Part shown: positions 9,001 to 17,845 of the stretch, piece by piece
Layout of the letters: the number at the start of each line of letters is the position of its first letter
How positions within the stretch are numbered: position 1 is the first letter of the stretch
From: Solirubrobacteraceae bacterium
Lineage (GTDB): Bacteria; Actinomycetota; Thermoleophilia; Solirubrobacterales; Solirubrobacteraceae
Direction of reading: 5' to 3'
DNA length: 64,000 bases
NCBI GenBank assembly: GCA_023230855.1
Contig: JALNWQ010000018.1
Span: 21,928 to 85,927 of the forward strand
Translations under genes and position numbers: made by a program
Notes under the pieces: model-generated
Told to the model about the DNA's origin: nothing
Databases searched by the model: none
The model's input: the letters and a program-made list of their open reading frames with translations, nothing else

Positions 9001-10728
9001 GTGGGGCCTCCCCCGCGCGCGCTGCTCGCCACCGTCCCGGGGCTGCGGGGCCAGCTGCGCCTCGCCGCCGGACTCGGGGTGGGCGAGGCGCTCGCGACGG
9101 TCGCGCAGGGGCTGCTGCTCGCGGCGGCGATCACCATCGGCGTCGACGGCGCCGACGACCCCATCGGCCCGGTGCTCGCCGGCCTGGCGCTCGCCGTGCT
9201 CGTGCGGGCGGCGCTCGCCGCCGTCGGCGAGACCACCGGTCGCGCCGCCGGCCGGCGGGCGGTCACCGAGCTGCGCGAGCGGGCGGTGACGATCGCCCTC
9301 GACCGCGCGTCGCGGACGGCGGGCGACGACCGTCCCGGGGCGCTCGCCGCCCGTTGGGTCCACGGCGCCGACGCCGTCGCCGCCTACACCGGCCGGTACC
9401 TGCCCGCGTCGGTCGTCGCCGCGGTCACCCCGGTGCTCGTCATCGTCACGGTGGCGTTCGTCGACCTGCTCAGCGCCGTGCTGCTGTGCGTCGCCGTGCC
9501 GATCGTCGTCGTGTTCCTCGTCCTCGTCGGGTTCCGGGCCGAGCGGGCGGCGGCGCGCCGTCACGCCGGGCTCACCCTGTTGGGCGGCCACCTGCTCGAC
9601 GTGCTCCGCGGCCTGCCGACGCTGCGGGCGCACCGCCGCGACGACCACCAGGTCGGGCAGGTGCTGCGGGCCGGCGAGCACTACCGGGCCGGGACGATGG
9701 CGACGCTGCGCGAGGCGTTCCTGTCGGGGTTCGTCCTGGAGTTCATGGCGATGCTCGGCACCGCGCTCGTCGCGGTCGCCTGCGGCATCCGGCTCGCCGG
9801 CGAGCACATGGAGTTCGGCCCCGCGATCGCCGCGCTCGTCCTCGCGCCCGAGGCGTTCCTGCCGTTGCGCCGCGTGGGGGCCGAGTTCCACGCCGCCGCC
9901 GACGCCACCCCACTGCTCACCGAGCTCGCGGAGGCGGCGGCCGAGCACGACCCGCGCCCCGCGACCGCCGCGCCGGCCGCGATGGGAGCCGCCGCGCCCG
10001 CCGGGGGGCGAGCGGCCGCACCGACCGAGGTCGAAGCCGTCGTCCCGACCGCGGCGGGCGCCCCCGCCCCGGACCCGGCGGTCGACGACCCGTGGCTCGA
10101 CCACGTGCGGGTCGAGCACGCCGACCGCCGACGCCCGACGCTCGACGAGACGACGCTCGTGCTGCCCGCCGGTCGCACGACGGTCCTCCGCGGGCCGTCC
10201 GGGTCGGGCAAGTCGACGATCCTGCGGCTGCTCCTGGGCCTGCGCGCCCCCGACGCCGGGGCCGTCCGCTGCGGCGACGTCGACCTGGCGACCGTCGACC
10301 GCGGGAGCTGGCACGCCCGGATCGCCTGGATCCCCCAGCACCCCGTGCTGTTGCCGGCGGGGCTCGGCGACAACGTCCGGTTCGGGACCGATGCGTCGGA
10401 CGACGTGGTGACCGACGCGCTGCGCACCGTTGGCCTGGGCCCGCTGCTGACGGCGCTGCCCGACGGACTGGCCACGCCGCTGGGCGACGGCGGCCTGCCG
10501 CTGTCGACCGGGGAGCGACGGCGGGTCGCGATCGCCCGCGCGCTCGTGCGCGACCCGCGGCTCGTGCTCGTCGACGAGCCGACCGCCAACCTCGACCGGG
10601 TCACCGCCGGGCAGGTCGTCGACGCGCTCGAGCGGCTGACCGCGGGACGCACCGCCGTCATCGCCACCCACGACGACCTGCCCGAGCGCCTGGCCGACGT
10701 CACCGTCGCGATCGGCGGCGACCGGTGA
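9001..10728 (+). CDS. cydD: CydD, ABC exporter half (thiol/haem export for bd oxidase assembly)
   Basis: A 575-residue ABC half-transporter. The N-terminal membrane domain of about 320 residues includes the long cytoplasmic helix with LLGGHLLDVLRGLPTLRAH, which is typical of CydD. An Ala/Pro-rich linker (about 315-360) leads to the nucleotide-binding domain, with Walker A GPSGSGKST at about 398, signature LSTGERRRVA and Walker B LVLVDEPTANLD. In E. coli, CydDC exports reductant (cysteine/glutathione) and is needed for bd oxidase assembly. Actinobacteria use other thiols, so the substrate is open here. GTG start, overlapping the next gene by 4 nt. Confidence 0.93.
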   Translation: MGPPPRALLATVPGLRGQLRLAAGLGVGEALATVAQGLLLAAAITIGVDGADDPIGPVLAGLALAVLVRAALAAVGETTGRAAGRRAVTELRERAVTIALDRASRTAGDDRPGALAARWVHGADAVAAYTGRYLPASVVAAVTPVLVIVTVAFVDLLSAVLLCVAVPIVVVFLVLVGFRAERAAARRHAGLTLLGGHLLDVLRGLPTLRAHRRDDHQVGQVLRAGEHYRAGTMATLREAFLSGFVLEFMAMLGTALVAVACGIRLAGEHMEFGPAIAALVLAPEAFLPLRRVGAEFHAAADATPLLTELAEAAAEHDPRPATAAPAAMGAAAPAGGRAAAPTEVEAVVPTAAGAPAPDPAVDDPWLDHVRVEHADRRRPTLDETTLVLPAGRTTVLRGPSGSGKSTILRLLLGLRAPDAGAVRCGDVDLATVDRGSWHARIAWIPQHPVLLPAGLGDNVRFGTDASDDVVTDALRTVGLGPLLTALPDGLATPLGDGGLPLSTGERRRVAIARALVRDPRLVLVDEPTANLDRVTAGQVVDALERLTAGRTAVIATHDDLPERLADVTVAIGGDR

Positions 10729-12395
10729 TCGTCGCCCCGATCCGGCGCGCGCTGGCGCTCGCGACCCCCGCCGAGCGGCGACGGCTGCGCCTGGCGACGG
10801 TCCTCGGCGTCGTCGCCGGGCTGGCCGGCGCCGCGCTCCTCGCCCTGTCCGGATACCTCATCGCCCGGGCCGCCGAGGCGCCGCCGGTGCTGTCGCTGAC
10901 GATCGCGATCGTCGGCGTGCGCGGGTTCGGGGTGCTGCGCGCGATCGCCCGCTACGGCGAGCGGCTCGTGTCGCACGACGCGACGCTCGCGATCCTCGCC
11001 CGGTTGCGGGCCGACGCGTTCGCGGCGGTCGCGGCCCGCCCCGGCGCCGCGGGCACCGCCGAGGCCGACCGGATCGTCGGCGACGTCGACCGGGTCCAGG
11101 ACGCGTACCTGCGGTCGATCGCGCCGCTCGCGGTCGCCGCGGTCGTCGGGATCGCCGCGCTCGTCGCCGCCGCGCTCGTGCTGCCGGTCGCGGCCGCGGT
11201 CCTCGCCGGGACGCTGCTGGCGGGGGCGGTCGCGCTGCCGGTGCAGGCGGCGCGGTGGACGCGACGGTCGACGCTCCGCCGGGCGCCGTCGCGGGCGCTG
11301 CTCGTCCGCGAGCTCGCCGCGACGCTCGACGCCGCCGCCGAGCTGCAGGTCGCGGGCCTCGCGCCCCGGCAGATCGAGAGGATCCACGACGCCGGGGCGG
11401 TGATCGACGCGATCGACCGGCGCGAGGGCCACGCGACCGCGATCGTCGGCGCGGCCGCGACGGCGGTCGGTGGCCTGGGCGCGGCGGCGGTGCTCGCCGT
11501 GGCGCTCCCGATCACCGTCGGCGGGCGGCTCGACCCGGCGCTCCTGGCGCTGCTGCCGCTGCTCGTCCTGGGGGTCGGCGAGGCGATCGCGCCGCTCCCC
11601 GCCGCCGCGCGCGAGCTCCACGGCACGTCGGACGCCGTCGACCGCGTGACGGAGCTCCTGCGCGACGGCGGGGCGACCCGCTCCACCGCGGAGCGCCACC
11701 GGGACGTCGCGACGACCGACGCGACCGTCGCCCTGCGCGACGTGACGGTCCGCCGTGGGGGCCGCACCGTCCTCGACCGCGTCGACCTGGACGTCGCCGA
11801 CGGCGAGCGGGTGGCGCTCGTCGGCCCGAGCGGCGCGGGCAAGAGCACCGTCGGCGAGCTGCTCGTCGCGTTCCTGCCGACCGCGGACGTCACCGGCGAC
11901 GCGACGATCGGTGGCGCCCCGCTGGCCGGGATGTCGCCCGCGTCGCTGCGGTCGACGGTGCTGCACGTCCCGCAGGACCCGTACCTCTTCGACGCCGACC
12001 TGGCCGCCAACCTGCGCCTGGCCCGGCCGGACGCCGACGACGCGACGCTCGTCGCCGCGTTGCGACGGGTCGGGGCGGGCCCGTGGCTCGACGGGCTGCG
12101 GGACGGGCTCGCCACGCCGCTGGGCGAGCGGGGAGCGCGCCTGTCCGGTGGGGAGCGTCAGCGGGTCGGGATGGCCCGGGCGCTGCTGGCCCGCGGCCAC
12201 CGGCTCCTCGTCCTCGACGAGCCGGTGAGCCATCTGCCGCCCGCGGACGGCGTGGCGGTCATCCGGACGGTGCTCGACGCCGACCCCGACCGGGGCGCGC
12301 TCATCGTCGCGCACCGTCCGGCCGAGGCCGCGCTGGCCGACCGGACGGTGACGCTCGGCGCCGACGGCCGCGTGCGGCTGCCGGCGCGGGCCTGA
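10725..12395 (+). CDS. cydC: CydC, ABC exporter half
   Basis: A 556-residue second half of the CydDC heterodimer. The start is GTG 10725, overlapping the cydD stop as GTGA. The membrane domain (to about residue 320) carries RGFGVLRAIARYGERLVSHDA, a CydC hallmark. The nucleotide-binding domain has Walker A GPSGAGKST at about 367, signature LSGGERQRVGMA and Walker B LLVLDEPVSHL. The last motif deviates slightly from the usual DEPTAHL. It works with CydD in bd oxidase maturation. Nothing suggests degradation. Confidence 0.93.
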   Translation: MIVAPIRRALALATPAERRRLRLATVLGVVAGLAGAALLALSGYLIARAAEAPPVLSLTIAIVGVRGFGVLRAIARYGERLVSHDATLAILARLRADAFAAVAARPGAAGTAEADRIVGDVDRVQDAYLRSIAPLAVAAVVGIAALVAAALVLPVAAAVLAGTLLAGAVALPVQAARWTRRSTLRRAPSRALLVRELAATLDAAAELQVAGLAPRQIERIHDAGAVIDAIDRREGHATAIVGAAATAVGGLGAAAVLAVALPITVGGRLDPALLALLPLLVLGVGEAIAPLPAAARELHGTSDAVDRVTELLRDGGATRSTAERHRDVATTDATVALRDVTVRRGGRTVLDRVDLDVADGERVALVGPSGAGKSTVGELLVAFLPTADVTGDATIGGAPLAGMSPASLRSTVLHVPQDPYLFDADLAANLRLARPDADDATLVAALRRVGAGPWLDGLRDGLATPLGERGARLSGGERQRVGMARALLARGHRLLVLDEPVSHLPPADGVAVIRTVLDADPDRGALIVAHRPAEAALADRTVTLGADGRVRLPARA

Positions 12396-13349
12396 TCAGC
12401 CCCGCAGCGCGACCGGGACGTCGTCGAACCGGGTGAGCTGCGCGAGCCGCGCGACCCGCTCCTCGATCGCCGACGTCGGCAGCTCGTAGAGCTTCTCGGC
12501 GCCGAACGCCTCGACGTTGTGCGACGCGGTCGCGGTGCCGTAGACGAGCGCCGTGGCGAGCACGTCGCGGTCGACGGTGAGCGACGGGTCGGCGGCGAGG
12601 CGCGCCGCGACGTAGCCGACGACGCCCCCGGCGAACGAGTCGCCGGCGCCGGTCGGGTCGACGACCGACTCGAGCGGGAACACCGGCACGGTGAACCCGC
12701 CGCCGTCGGCGGTGAAGAGCTGCGCGCCGTACGACCCCTGCTTGGCGATGATCGCCGACGGCGCCTTCTCCCACGCGAAGATCGCCCGGGCCGCGGCGTA
12801 GGTCGTGCGCTGGTCGGTGAGCTGCGCGAGCTCCTCGTCGTTGAGGATGAGGCAGTCGACGTCGCCGATCGCGGCGACGAGGTCGGCCCGCGCGATGTCG
12901 ATCCACAGGTTCATCGAGTCGAGGGCGCTCCACCGCGCCGACGACTGGGCGCGCACCTTGCGCTGGATCGCCGGGACGATGTTGGCGAGGAACAGGACGT
13001 CCGACGCGGCGGCCGCGTCGGACAGCTCGGGCTCGAACGTCTCGAACACCCCGAGCTCGGTGGTGAGCGTGTCGCGGGTGTTGAGGTCCTCGTGGTAGTG
13101 GCCCTTCCAGAAGAACGTCTTGCCGCCCGCGACCCTGTCGACGTCGTCGACGTTCGTCCCGCGGGTGGCGAGCAGCGCCATGTGGTCGTCGCCGTAGTCG
13201 TCGCCGACCGGGCCGACGACCCGCACGTCGGTGAAGAACGACGCGGCCTGGGCGAAGTGGAACGCCGCCCCTCCGGGCAGGCGGTCGCGGCGGTCGTACG
13301 GGGTGGAGACCCCGTCGAACGCGATGGAGCCGACAACGGTGACGCTCAT
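12396..13349 (-). CDS. PfkB-family carbohydrate (ribokinase-like) kinase
   Basis: A 317-residue sugar or nucleoside kinase of the ribokinase superfamily. The N-terminal GSIAFDG and LPGGAAFHFA form the substrate side. The C-terminal PfkB signature DPTGAGDSFAGG provides the anion hole and catalytic base Asp237. The sequence alone does not fix the substrate. The sequence resembles the branch annotated as sugar or adenosine kinases in Actinobacteria. The start is ATG 13349, with a TAGGGT box eight bases upstream. It converges with cydC (stops abut at 12395/12396) and lies downstream of the mce operon with a 112-bp gap. Confidence 0.88.
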   Translation of the reverse strand: MSVTVVGSIAFDGVSTPYDRRDRLPGGAAFHFAQAASFFTDVRVVGPVGDDYGDDHMALLATRGTNVDDVDRVAGGKTFFWKGHYHEDLNTRDTLTTELGVFETFEPELSDAAAASDVLFLANIVPAIQRKVRAQSSARWSALDSMNLWIDIARADLVAAIGDVDCLILNDEELAQLTDQRTTYAAARAIFAWEKAPSAIIAKQGSYGAQLFTADGGGFTVPVFPLESVVDPTGAGDSFAGGVVGYVAARLAADPSLTVDRDVLATALVYGTATASHNVEAFGAEKLYELPTSAIEERVARLAQLTRFDDVPVALRG

Positions 13350-13461
13350 GGGGGGCGACCCTAGATGATCGACCCCGCGCGACGTCGTGGCGCACCCGGG
13401 CCCGTCGCGCGGGCGCGTCGGCCCGCCCGGCCGCTCGCGACCGGGGCGCGGCGGCTCGCGA

Positions 13462-14916
13462 TCAGGGCGTGGGGGCCTCGGCGCGCGGCACCCGCGGGAA
13501 CTGGCTCGACGTCCCCTCGAACGTGAGCGGGCGCTGCGTCCGGCAGGGGACGTTGCCCTGCAGGTCGAGGATGATCGACAGCCCGGCGGGCGGGTTGGCG
13601 GCGTTGGCGCACGAGAACGTCGCCGGGGTCCCGCCGGGGCCGTACTGGCTCAGCTCGCCCGGGGCCGGATAGGCGTTGTGGCGGTTGGACGGCACCCGCT
13701 GCGGGTAGCCCATGATCGCCTCGCCGTTGAGCGGCGCCGAGAACCGCAGGTACGTGCGCTGGACCCCGTGCATGTCCGGCGCGGACGCGTTGATCGCCGC
13801 GGCGCTGTTGGCGAACACGACGCCGATCTCGCGGCGGTACGCCTCGAGGTACTTCGCGACCGGCAGCAGGTCCTGGGTCACCGGGGCGAGGGAGTCCATC
13901 AGCGGCCCGGTGGCGTCGAGGATCCGTCGCAGCGCCGGCAGGCCGGTGTCGGCGCGGCGCATGATCGGCCCGAGCTCGACGAGCGTCCGCTCGAGCTGCG
14001 GGGCGACGACCGCGAGGTCGCGCAACGCCGGCCGGATGAGCGGGGTGACCGGCCGCAGCGCCGCCAGCGCCGGCCGGGCGTCGGCGGCGGCGGCGCGGGC
14101 CACGGCGAGCGTCGACCGGGTCTCGTCGAGCAGCGTGGGGAAGATCCGGACCGTCTCGCGCAGCGGGCCGGTGACCGCCGACGTCTCCTCGACGATCCGC
14201 GCCCCGCTGCGGACGAGCTCCTGCACCGCGCCGGCGCGGCGACCGACGGCGGTGAACGTCGTGCCGAGGTCGCGGGTCCCGGCCTTGATCATGTCGGACT
14301 GGCGGTTGAGGATCCGCAGCAGGCCGTCGGCGGACTCGAGGGTCGGCCCGAGGTCGCCGATCGCGGCGTTGAAGTCCTGCCCGCGCTCGTCGAGGCCGCG
14401 GTCGAGCGACGTGATGAGCCGTCGCAGGTCGCGGCGGGTGCGCTCGTCGAACGCGTCGAGGATCTGGTCGAGCTCGGCGGTCGCGGCGACCTGGCGCCCC
14501 GGGATCGCCTCGCCGTCGGGGATGAAGCTGCCGGGCACGCCGCGCGACGCGTCGCGACGGTTGCCGAACGACAGCTGGACGAAGGTCTCGCCGAGCAGGG
14601 TCTTCGTCCGCAGGGTGGCGCGGGTGTCGGCGGGCAGCGGCGCGAACTCCGGGTCGATCTTGATCGTGACCTCGGCGGCCCCGCCCTCGCGCTCGATCCC
14701 GATGACCTTGCCGACGGTGACGCCGCTGACCCGCACGTCGGCGTAGTCCGCCAGCTGCGCGCCCTGCTTGAACTGCGTCGTGACCTGGTACGGCTGGCCG
14801 CGGAGCGGCACGGGCCCGCCGAAGCTCGTCCAGAGGAAGAGCAGCAGGCAGAAGCACGACAGCGCGAAGAGCACCATGCCGACGAGCTGCGAGAGGCGCG
14901 GGCGTTGCTTGTTCAT
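13462..14916 (-). CDS. MCE (MlaD) family protein, sixth gene of the mce operon
   Basis: A 484-residue protein with one N-terminal transmembrane helix (about 10-32) and a single MlaD/MCE domain (about 40-120, with LADYADVRVSGVTVGKV and a TLLGETFVQL strand). A long helical needle region follows, with repeated 'R P x L x x L' turns, and a Pro-rich C-terminus. MCE proteins form hexameric lipid-transport tubes across the envelope, fuelled by a YrbE permease and an Mkl ATPase. The ATG start overlaps the preceding stop by 4 nt. It is the last gene in the cluster. Confidence 0.9.
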   Translation of the reverse strand: MNKQRPRLSQLVGMVLFALSCFCLLLFLWTSFGGPVPLRGQPYQVTTQFKQGAQLADYADVRVSGVTVGKVIGIEREGGAAEVTIKIDPEFAPLPADTRATLRTKTLLGETFVQLSFGNRRDASRGVPGSFIPDGEAIPGRQVAATAELDQILDAFDERTRRDLRRLITSLDRGLDERGQDFNAAIGDLGPTLESADGLLRILNRQSDMIKAGTRDLGTTFTAVGRRAGAVQELVRSGARIVEETSAVTGPLRETVRIFPTLLDETRSTLAVARAAAADARPALAALRPVTPLIRPALRDLAVVAPQLERTLVELGPIMRRADTGLPALRRILDATGPLMDSLAPVTQDLLPVAKYLEAYRREIGVVFANSAAAINASAPDMHGVQRTYLRFSAPLNGEAIMGYPQRVPSNRHNAYPAPGELSQYGPGGTPATFSCANAANPPAGLSIILDLQGNVPCRTQRPLTFEGTSSQFPRVPRAEAPTP

Positions 14917-16184
14917 CCGCACAACCCCAGGGACTCGAAGACCTCGACGATCGGCTTGGCGGCCGCTTCGGAGGTGAAGGAGCTGCAGGACAGGATGAGC
15001 TGCCCGCGCCAGGTCACGCCGTGCGCGTCCTGGTTGGAGAACACCGAGTTGGCGTTGTGCGCGAACCAGGCGAGGTAGTACGCGAACCCGCGCTCGTCCC
15101 CGGGCGGCTCGTACCCCAGGACGTTGACGACGTGCTGCAGCACGAGCGCGCTGTAGCTCAGGTCCTTGAGCAGCGGCTGCAGCGTCTGGACGGCCGACCG
15201 CAGCTGACGGATCGGCTCGCGGCCCTCGACGGCGAGCGTCCGCAGCGGCTTGAGGTCGGCCGGCAGGCCGCGCAGCAGCGGCTCGACCCGTGGCAGCACC
15301 GCGGTGGTGTCGCGGATCGCCGGTCGCAGCGCGCGCGAGGCCGGCCCCAGCTCGTCGGCGAACCGGCCGGCGTGGAGGAGCGCGTCGCCGGTGACCTGCA
15401 GCGTCGACGGCAGCAGCCCGAGCGAGCGTCGCAGCTCCGCGTCGCGGTCGCCGAGCGCCTTGAACGTCACGGCGGCCCGGTCGAGCGTGTCGCCGACGGC
15501 GCGGTCGTTCTCGACGAGCGCGTCGGACACGCGTCGCAGCCGGGTGATGACGCCCTGCAGGTTCCGTCGGCGCTCGCGCACGACCGCCAGCACCTCGTGG
15601 GCGTCCTCGGCGGTCGGCGTGGCGACGCGCAGCAACTGCTGGAGCTGCCGGTTGTTGCCGCGGAAGCCCTCGGCGGTCGCCTGCAGCAGCTGCCGGAAGT
15701 ACGCCCGCGAGTCGGCGTCGAGCGCGTCGAGCGCCTCGTCGAGCTGGACCTGCGACACCGTCTGGGCCTCGGGGATCCGGTCCCCGTCGTCGAGCGTCGG
15801 GCGGCCCTTGCGGCCCGGGTCGAGCTCGATCGTCATGTCCTGCAACCCGGTGCGCGGACGCAGCATGACGGTCGCGTCGTCGTGGATCGCGTCGAGCTTG
15901 GGCCGCTCGATCCGCATCGTGACGATCGCGCGGCCGCCCTCGATCCGCACATCGGAGATCTCGCCGACGCTCACGCCGGCGACGGCGACCGCCTGGCCCT
16001 GGCCGGGCGTGACCGCCTGGCCGCTGCCGAACTCCGCCTCGACCGAGTACACGTCGTCCCACGGCAGCGGCAGGCGCTGATTGACGAGCAGGTAGCCGGC
16101 GACGGCCAACGACGCGGCCATCGCGACGAGGATGACGAGGACCGCCCACCAGTACTGGCGGAGCGCCATCTTGATGGTCTTCAT
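14913..16184 (-). CDS. MCE (MlaD) family protein, fifth gene
   Basis: A 423-residue MCE protein. It has a transmembrane helix at about 12-34, an MCE domain with AVTPGQGQAVAVAGVSVGEI and a TGLQDMTIELDP strand (about 40-125), then a long alpha-helical region of weak heptad-like repeats. Two cysteines lie near the C-terminus (LSCSS and LCG), as in other members of this cluster. The ATG start at 16184 overlaps the upstream stop at 16181 by 4 nt, and its own stop overlaps the next gene. It is presumed to be one protomer of a hetero-hexameric lipid channel. Confidence 0.9.
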   Translation of the reverse strand: MKTIKMALRQYWWAVLVILVAMAASLAVAGYLLVNQRLPLPWDDVYSVEAEFGSGQAVTPGQGQAVAVAGVSVGEISDVRIEGGRAIVTMRIERPKLDAIHDDATVMLRPRTGLQDMTIELDPGRKGRPTLDDGDRIPEAQTVSQVQLDEALDALDADSRAYFRQLLQATAEGFRGNNRQLQQLLRVATPTAEDAHEVLAVVRERRRNLQGVITRLRRVSDALVENDRAVGDTLDRAAVTFKALGDRDAELRRSLGLLPSTLQVTGDALLHAGRFADELGPASRALRPAIRDTTAVLPRVEPLLRGLPADLKPLRTLAVEGREPIRQLRSAVQTLQPLLKDLSYSALVLQHVVNVLGYEPPGDERGFAYYLAWFAHNANSVFSNQDAHGVTWRGQLILSCSSFTSEAAAKPIVEVFESLGLCG

Positions 16185-17845
16185 CGACCGGCCCCCCGTG
16201 CCGCGGCGCCGGCGGCGACCGAGCGGTCGTCGGCGGTGGCGGGCGCGGCGTCGGAGCCGCGTGCGGCCGCGGCGCCGGCGCGGCCCCGCTCACCGGTGGC
16301 GGCGGGCGTCGCGCCGTCGTCGCTCGGCGATCCGAGGACCCCCTCGAGCCGCCGCAGCAGCTCGGAGCCGTCGCCGGACGGTCCGCGCAATGCGCGGCCG
16401 GCGCGGGCCAGCGCCGCCCGGTCGACCGGGGCCTCGCGCTGCTCGCCCTTGTAGGCGACGGCGCGCGACGCGAGGCTCTCGACGCCCTGGGTCTCGCACG
16501 GGACGTCGCCGCGGAACGGCGGCGTGTTCGTCGGCCGCGGGCTCGATCCGACGATCGGCTCGGTGGCGCGCGCGGCGAGGTCGCGCGACCCGCCGCCGAT
16601 CGAGAGCAGCTGGTTGCCGAGGCCCACCCCGTACCGGACCCACGGCCCGTTGCCGTCGAAGTCCTGCGCGGCGGAGTTCAGGCCGACGAGCAGCGACAGG
16701 AACTCCTGGTAGACCGGCATGCGCGTCGACAGCGCACCGTCCGGGACGGTGCTCGTGAGGACCGGCAGCGCGTTCTGCCACAGGCAGACGGCGACCGGGC
16801 GCAGGTTGCCCGTCGCCTCGCCGAGCGGCTCGGCGCTCTCGCTGACGGCGCGCAAGGCCGGGCGCAGCTCGGCGATGAGGCCCTGCAGGTCCTTGGAGCG
16901 GGCGAGCGACAGCAGCGCCCGCAGGGCGGGGTTGCCGACGTCGAGCGTGCCCGACAGCCGCCGGATCAGCGGTCGCGAGTCGCGGACGAGGGCGCGGGCG
17001 TCGGGCAGCGCCGCGTTGAGCTTGCCGAGCGCCGGCATCGCGATCCCGGTCAGGCGGTCGAGCCCGGCGATCGTCGCCCGCAGCTCGCCCTGCCGGTCGG
17101 CGAACGCCTGGAACGTCCGGCGGCCGTCGCGGAGGACGCCGCGCAGCGAGTCCTCGTGGGTCTGCAGGGTCTGCATCATCCGGCCGGTGGAGCGGATGAG
17201 GGCCGGCAGGTCCCCGTCGCGGCGGCCGCGCAGCGCCTTCGACACGACCGCGGCGTCGCCGAGGACCGGCGGCGTGGCCCGGATGAGGCGGTTGAGCGCC
17301 TCGGCGCCCCCGTTCTGGAGCCCCTCGCCGAACCCGCGCAGGGTCTCCTGGAAGTCCGACCGGCCGTTGGAGTCCAGGGCGCTGAAGATCTCGTCGAACG
17401 CGACGTGGATCGTGGACGCGCCCGGCGGGATCGGCGCGTCGCCGAGCTCGGGCGCGCCGGGCGTGCCGGGGAAGACGTCGAGGAAGAAGTTGCCCTCGAG
17501 GAAGAGCCGGGGCCGGATCTTCACCGTCGCGTCCCGTCGCAGCGTGGGCGCGTCGTCGTCGAGATCGACATGGATCTCGCTGAGGCCCTTCTGCCCCTCG
17601 GCGGGCTCGATCGACCGGACGTAGCCGATGTCGACGCCGGCCACGCGGACCTTCGTCGCCTTGCCGGGGCGGAGCATGCCGGCGTCCCGCGTGATCACGG
17701 TCATCTCGCGGCCCTTGCCGCCCGGCAGGGGGCCGCCGAACGCCCAGTACACGAAGAGCAGGATCGCGGCGGCCATGAGCGCGCCCCACACGAAGTTGCC
17801 GTGGACGATGCTCGCGGTCGAGCGGCGCAGCGGAAGGCGACTCAC
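16181..17845 (-). CDS. MCE (MlaD) family protein, fourth gene
   Basis: A 554-residue protein, the longest of the six. It has a basic N-terminus, a transmembrane helix at about 20-40, and an MCE domain (about 48-130) with MLRPGKATKVRVAGVDIGYV and RLFLEGNFFLDVFPG. Long coiled helices follow, including the ADRQGELRATIAGLDRLTG segment. The C-terminal 100 residues are disordered, rich in Ala, Gly, Arg and Asp, and absent from the siblings. The GTG start overlaps the upstream stop as GTGA. The tail may face the cell wall (inference). Confidence 0.9.
   Translation of the reverse strand: MSRLPLRRSTASIVHGNFVWGALMAAAILLFVYWAFGGPLPGGKGREMTVITRDAGMLRPGKATKVRVAGVDIGYVRSIEPAEGQKGLSEIHVDLDDDAPTLRRDATVKIRPRLFLEGNFFLDVFPGTPGAPELGDAPIPPGASTIHVAFDEIFSALDSNGRSDFQETLRGFGEGLQNGGAEALNRLIRATPPVLGDAAVVSKALRGRRDGDLPALIRSTGRMMQTLQTHEDSLRGVLRDGRRTFQAFADRQGELRATIAGLDRLTGIAMPALGKLNAALPDARALVRDSRPLIRRLSGTLDVGNPALRALLSLARSKDLQGLIAELRPALRAVSESAEPLGEATGNLRPVAVCLWQNALPVLTSTVPDGALSTRMPVYQEFLSLLVGLNSAAQDFDGNGPWVRYGVGLGNQLLSIGGGSRDLAARATEPIVGSSPRPTNTPPFRGDVPCETQGVESLASRAVAYKGEQREAPVDRAALARAGRALRGPSGDGSELLRRLEGVLGSPSDDGATPAATGERGRAGAAAARGSDAAPATADDRSVAAGAAARGAGR

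Noticed and set aside
8100..12395. 1431-codon rightward open frame
   Set aside because: Only its last 557 codons (cydC) are real. The first part is a shadow of cydB and cydD with Arg/Pro-rich nonsense.
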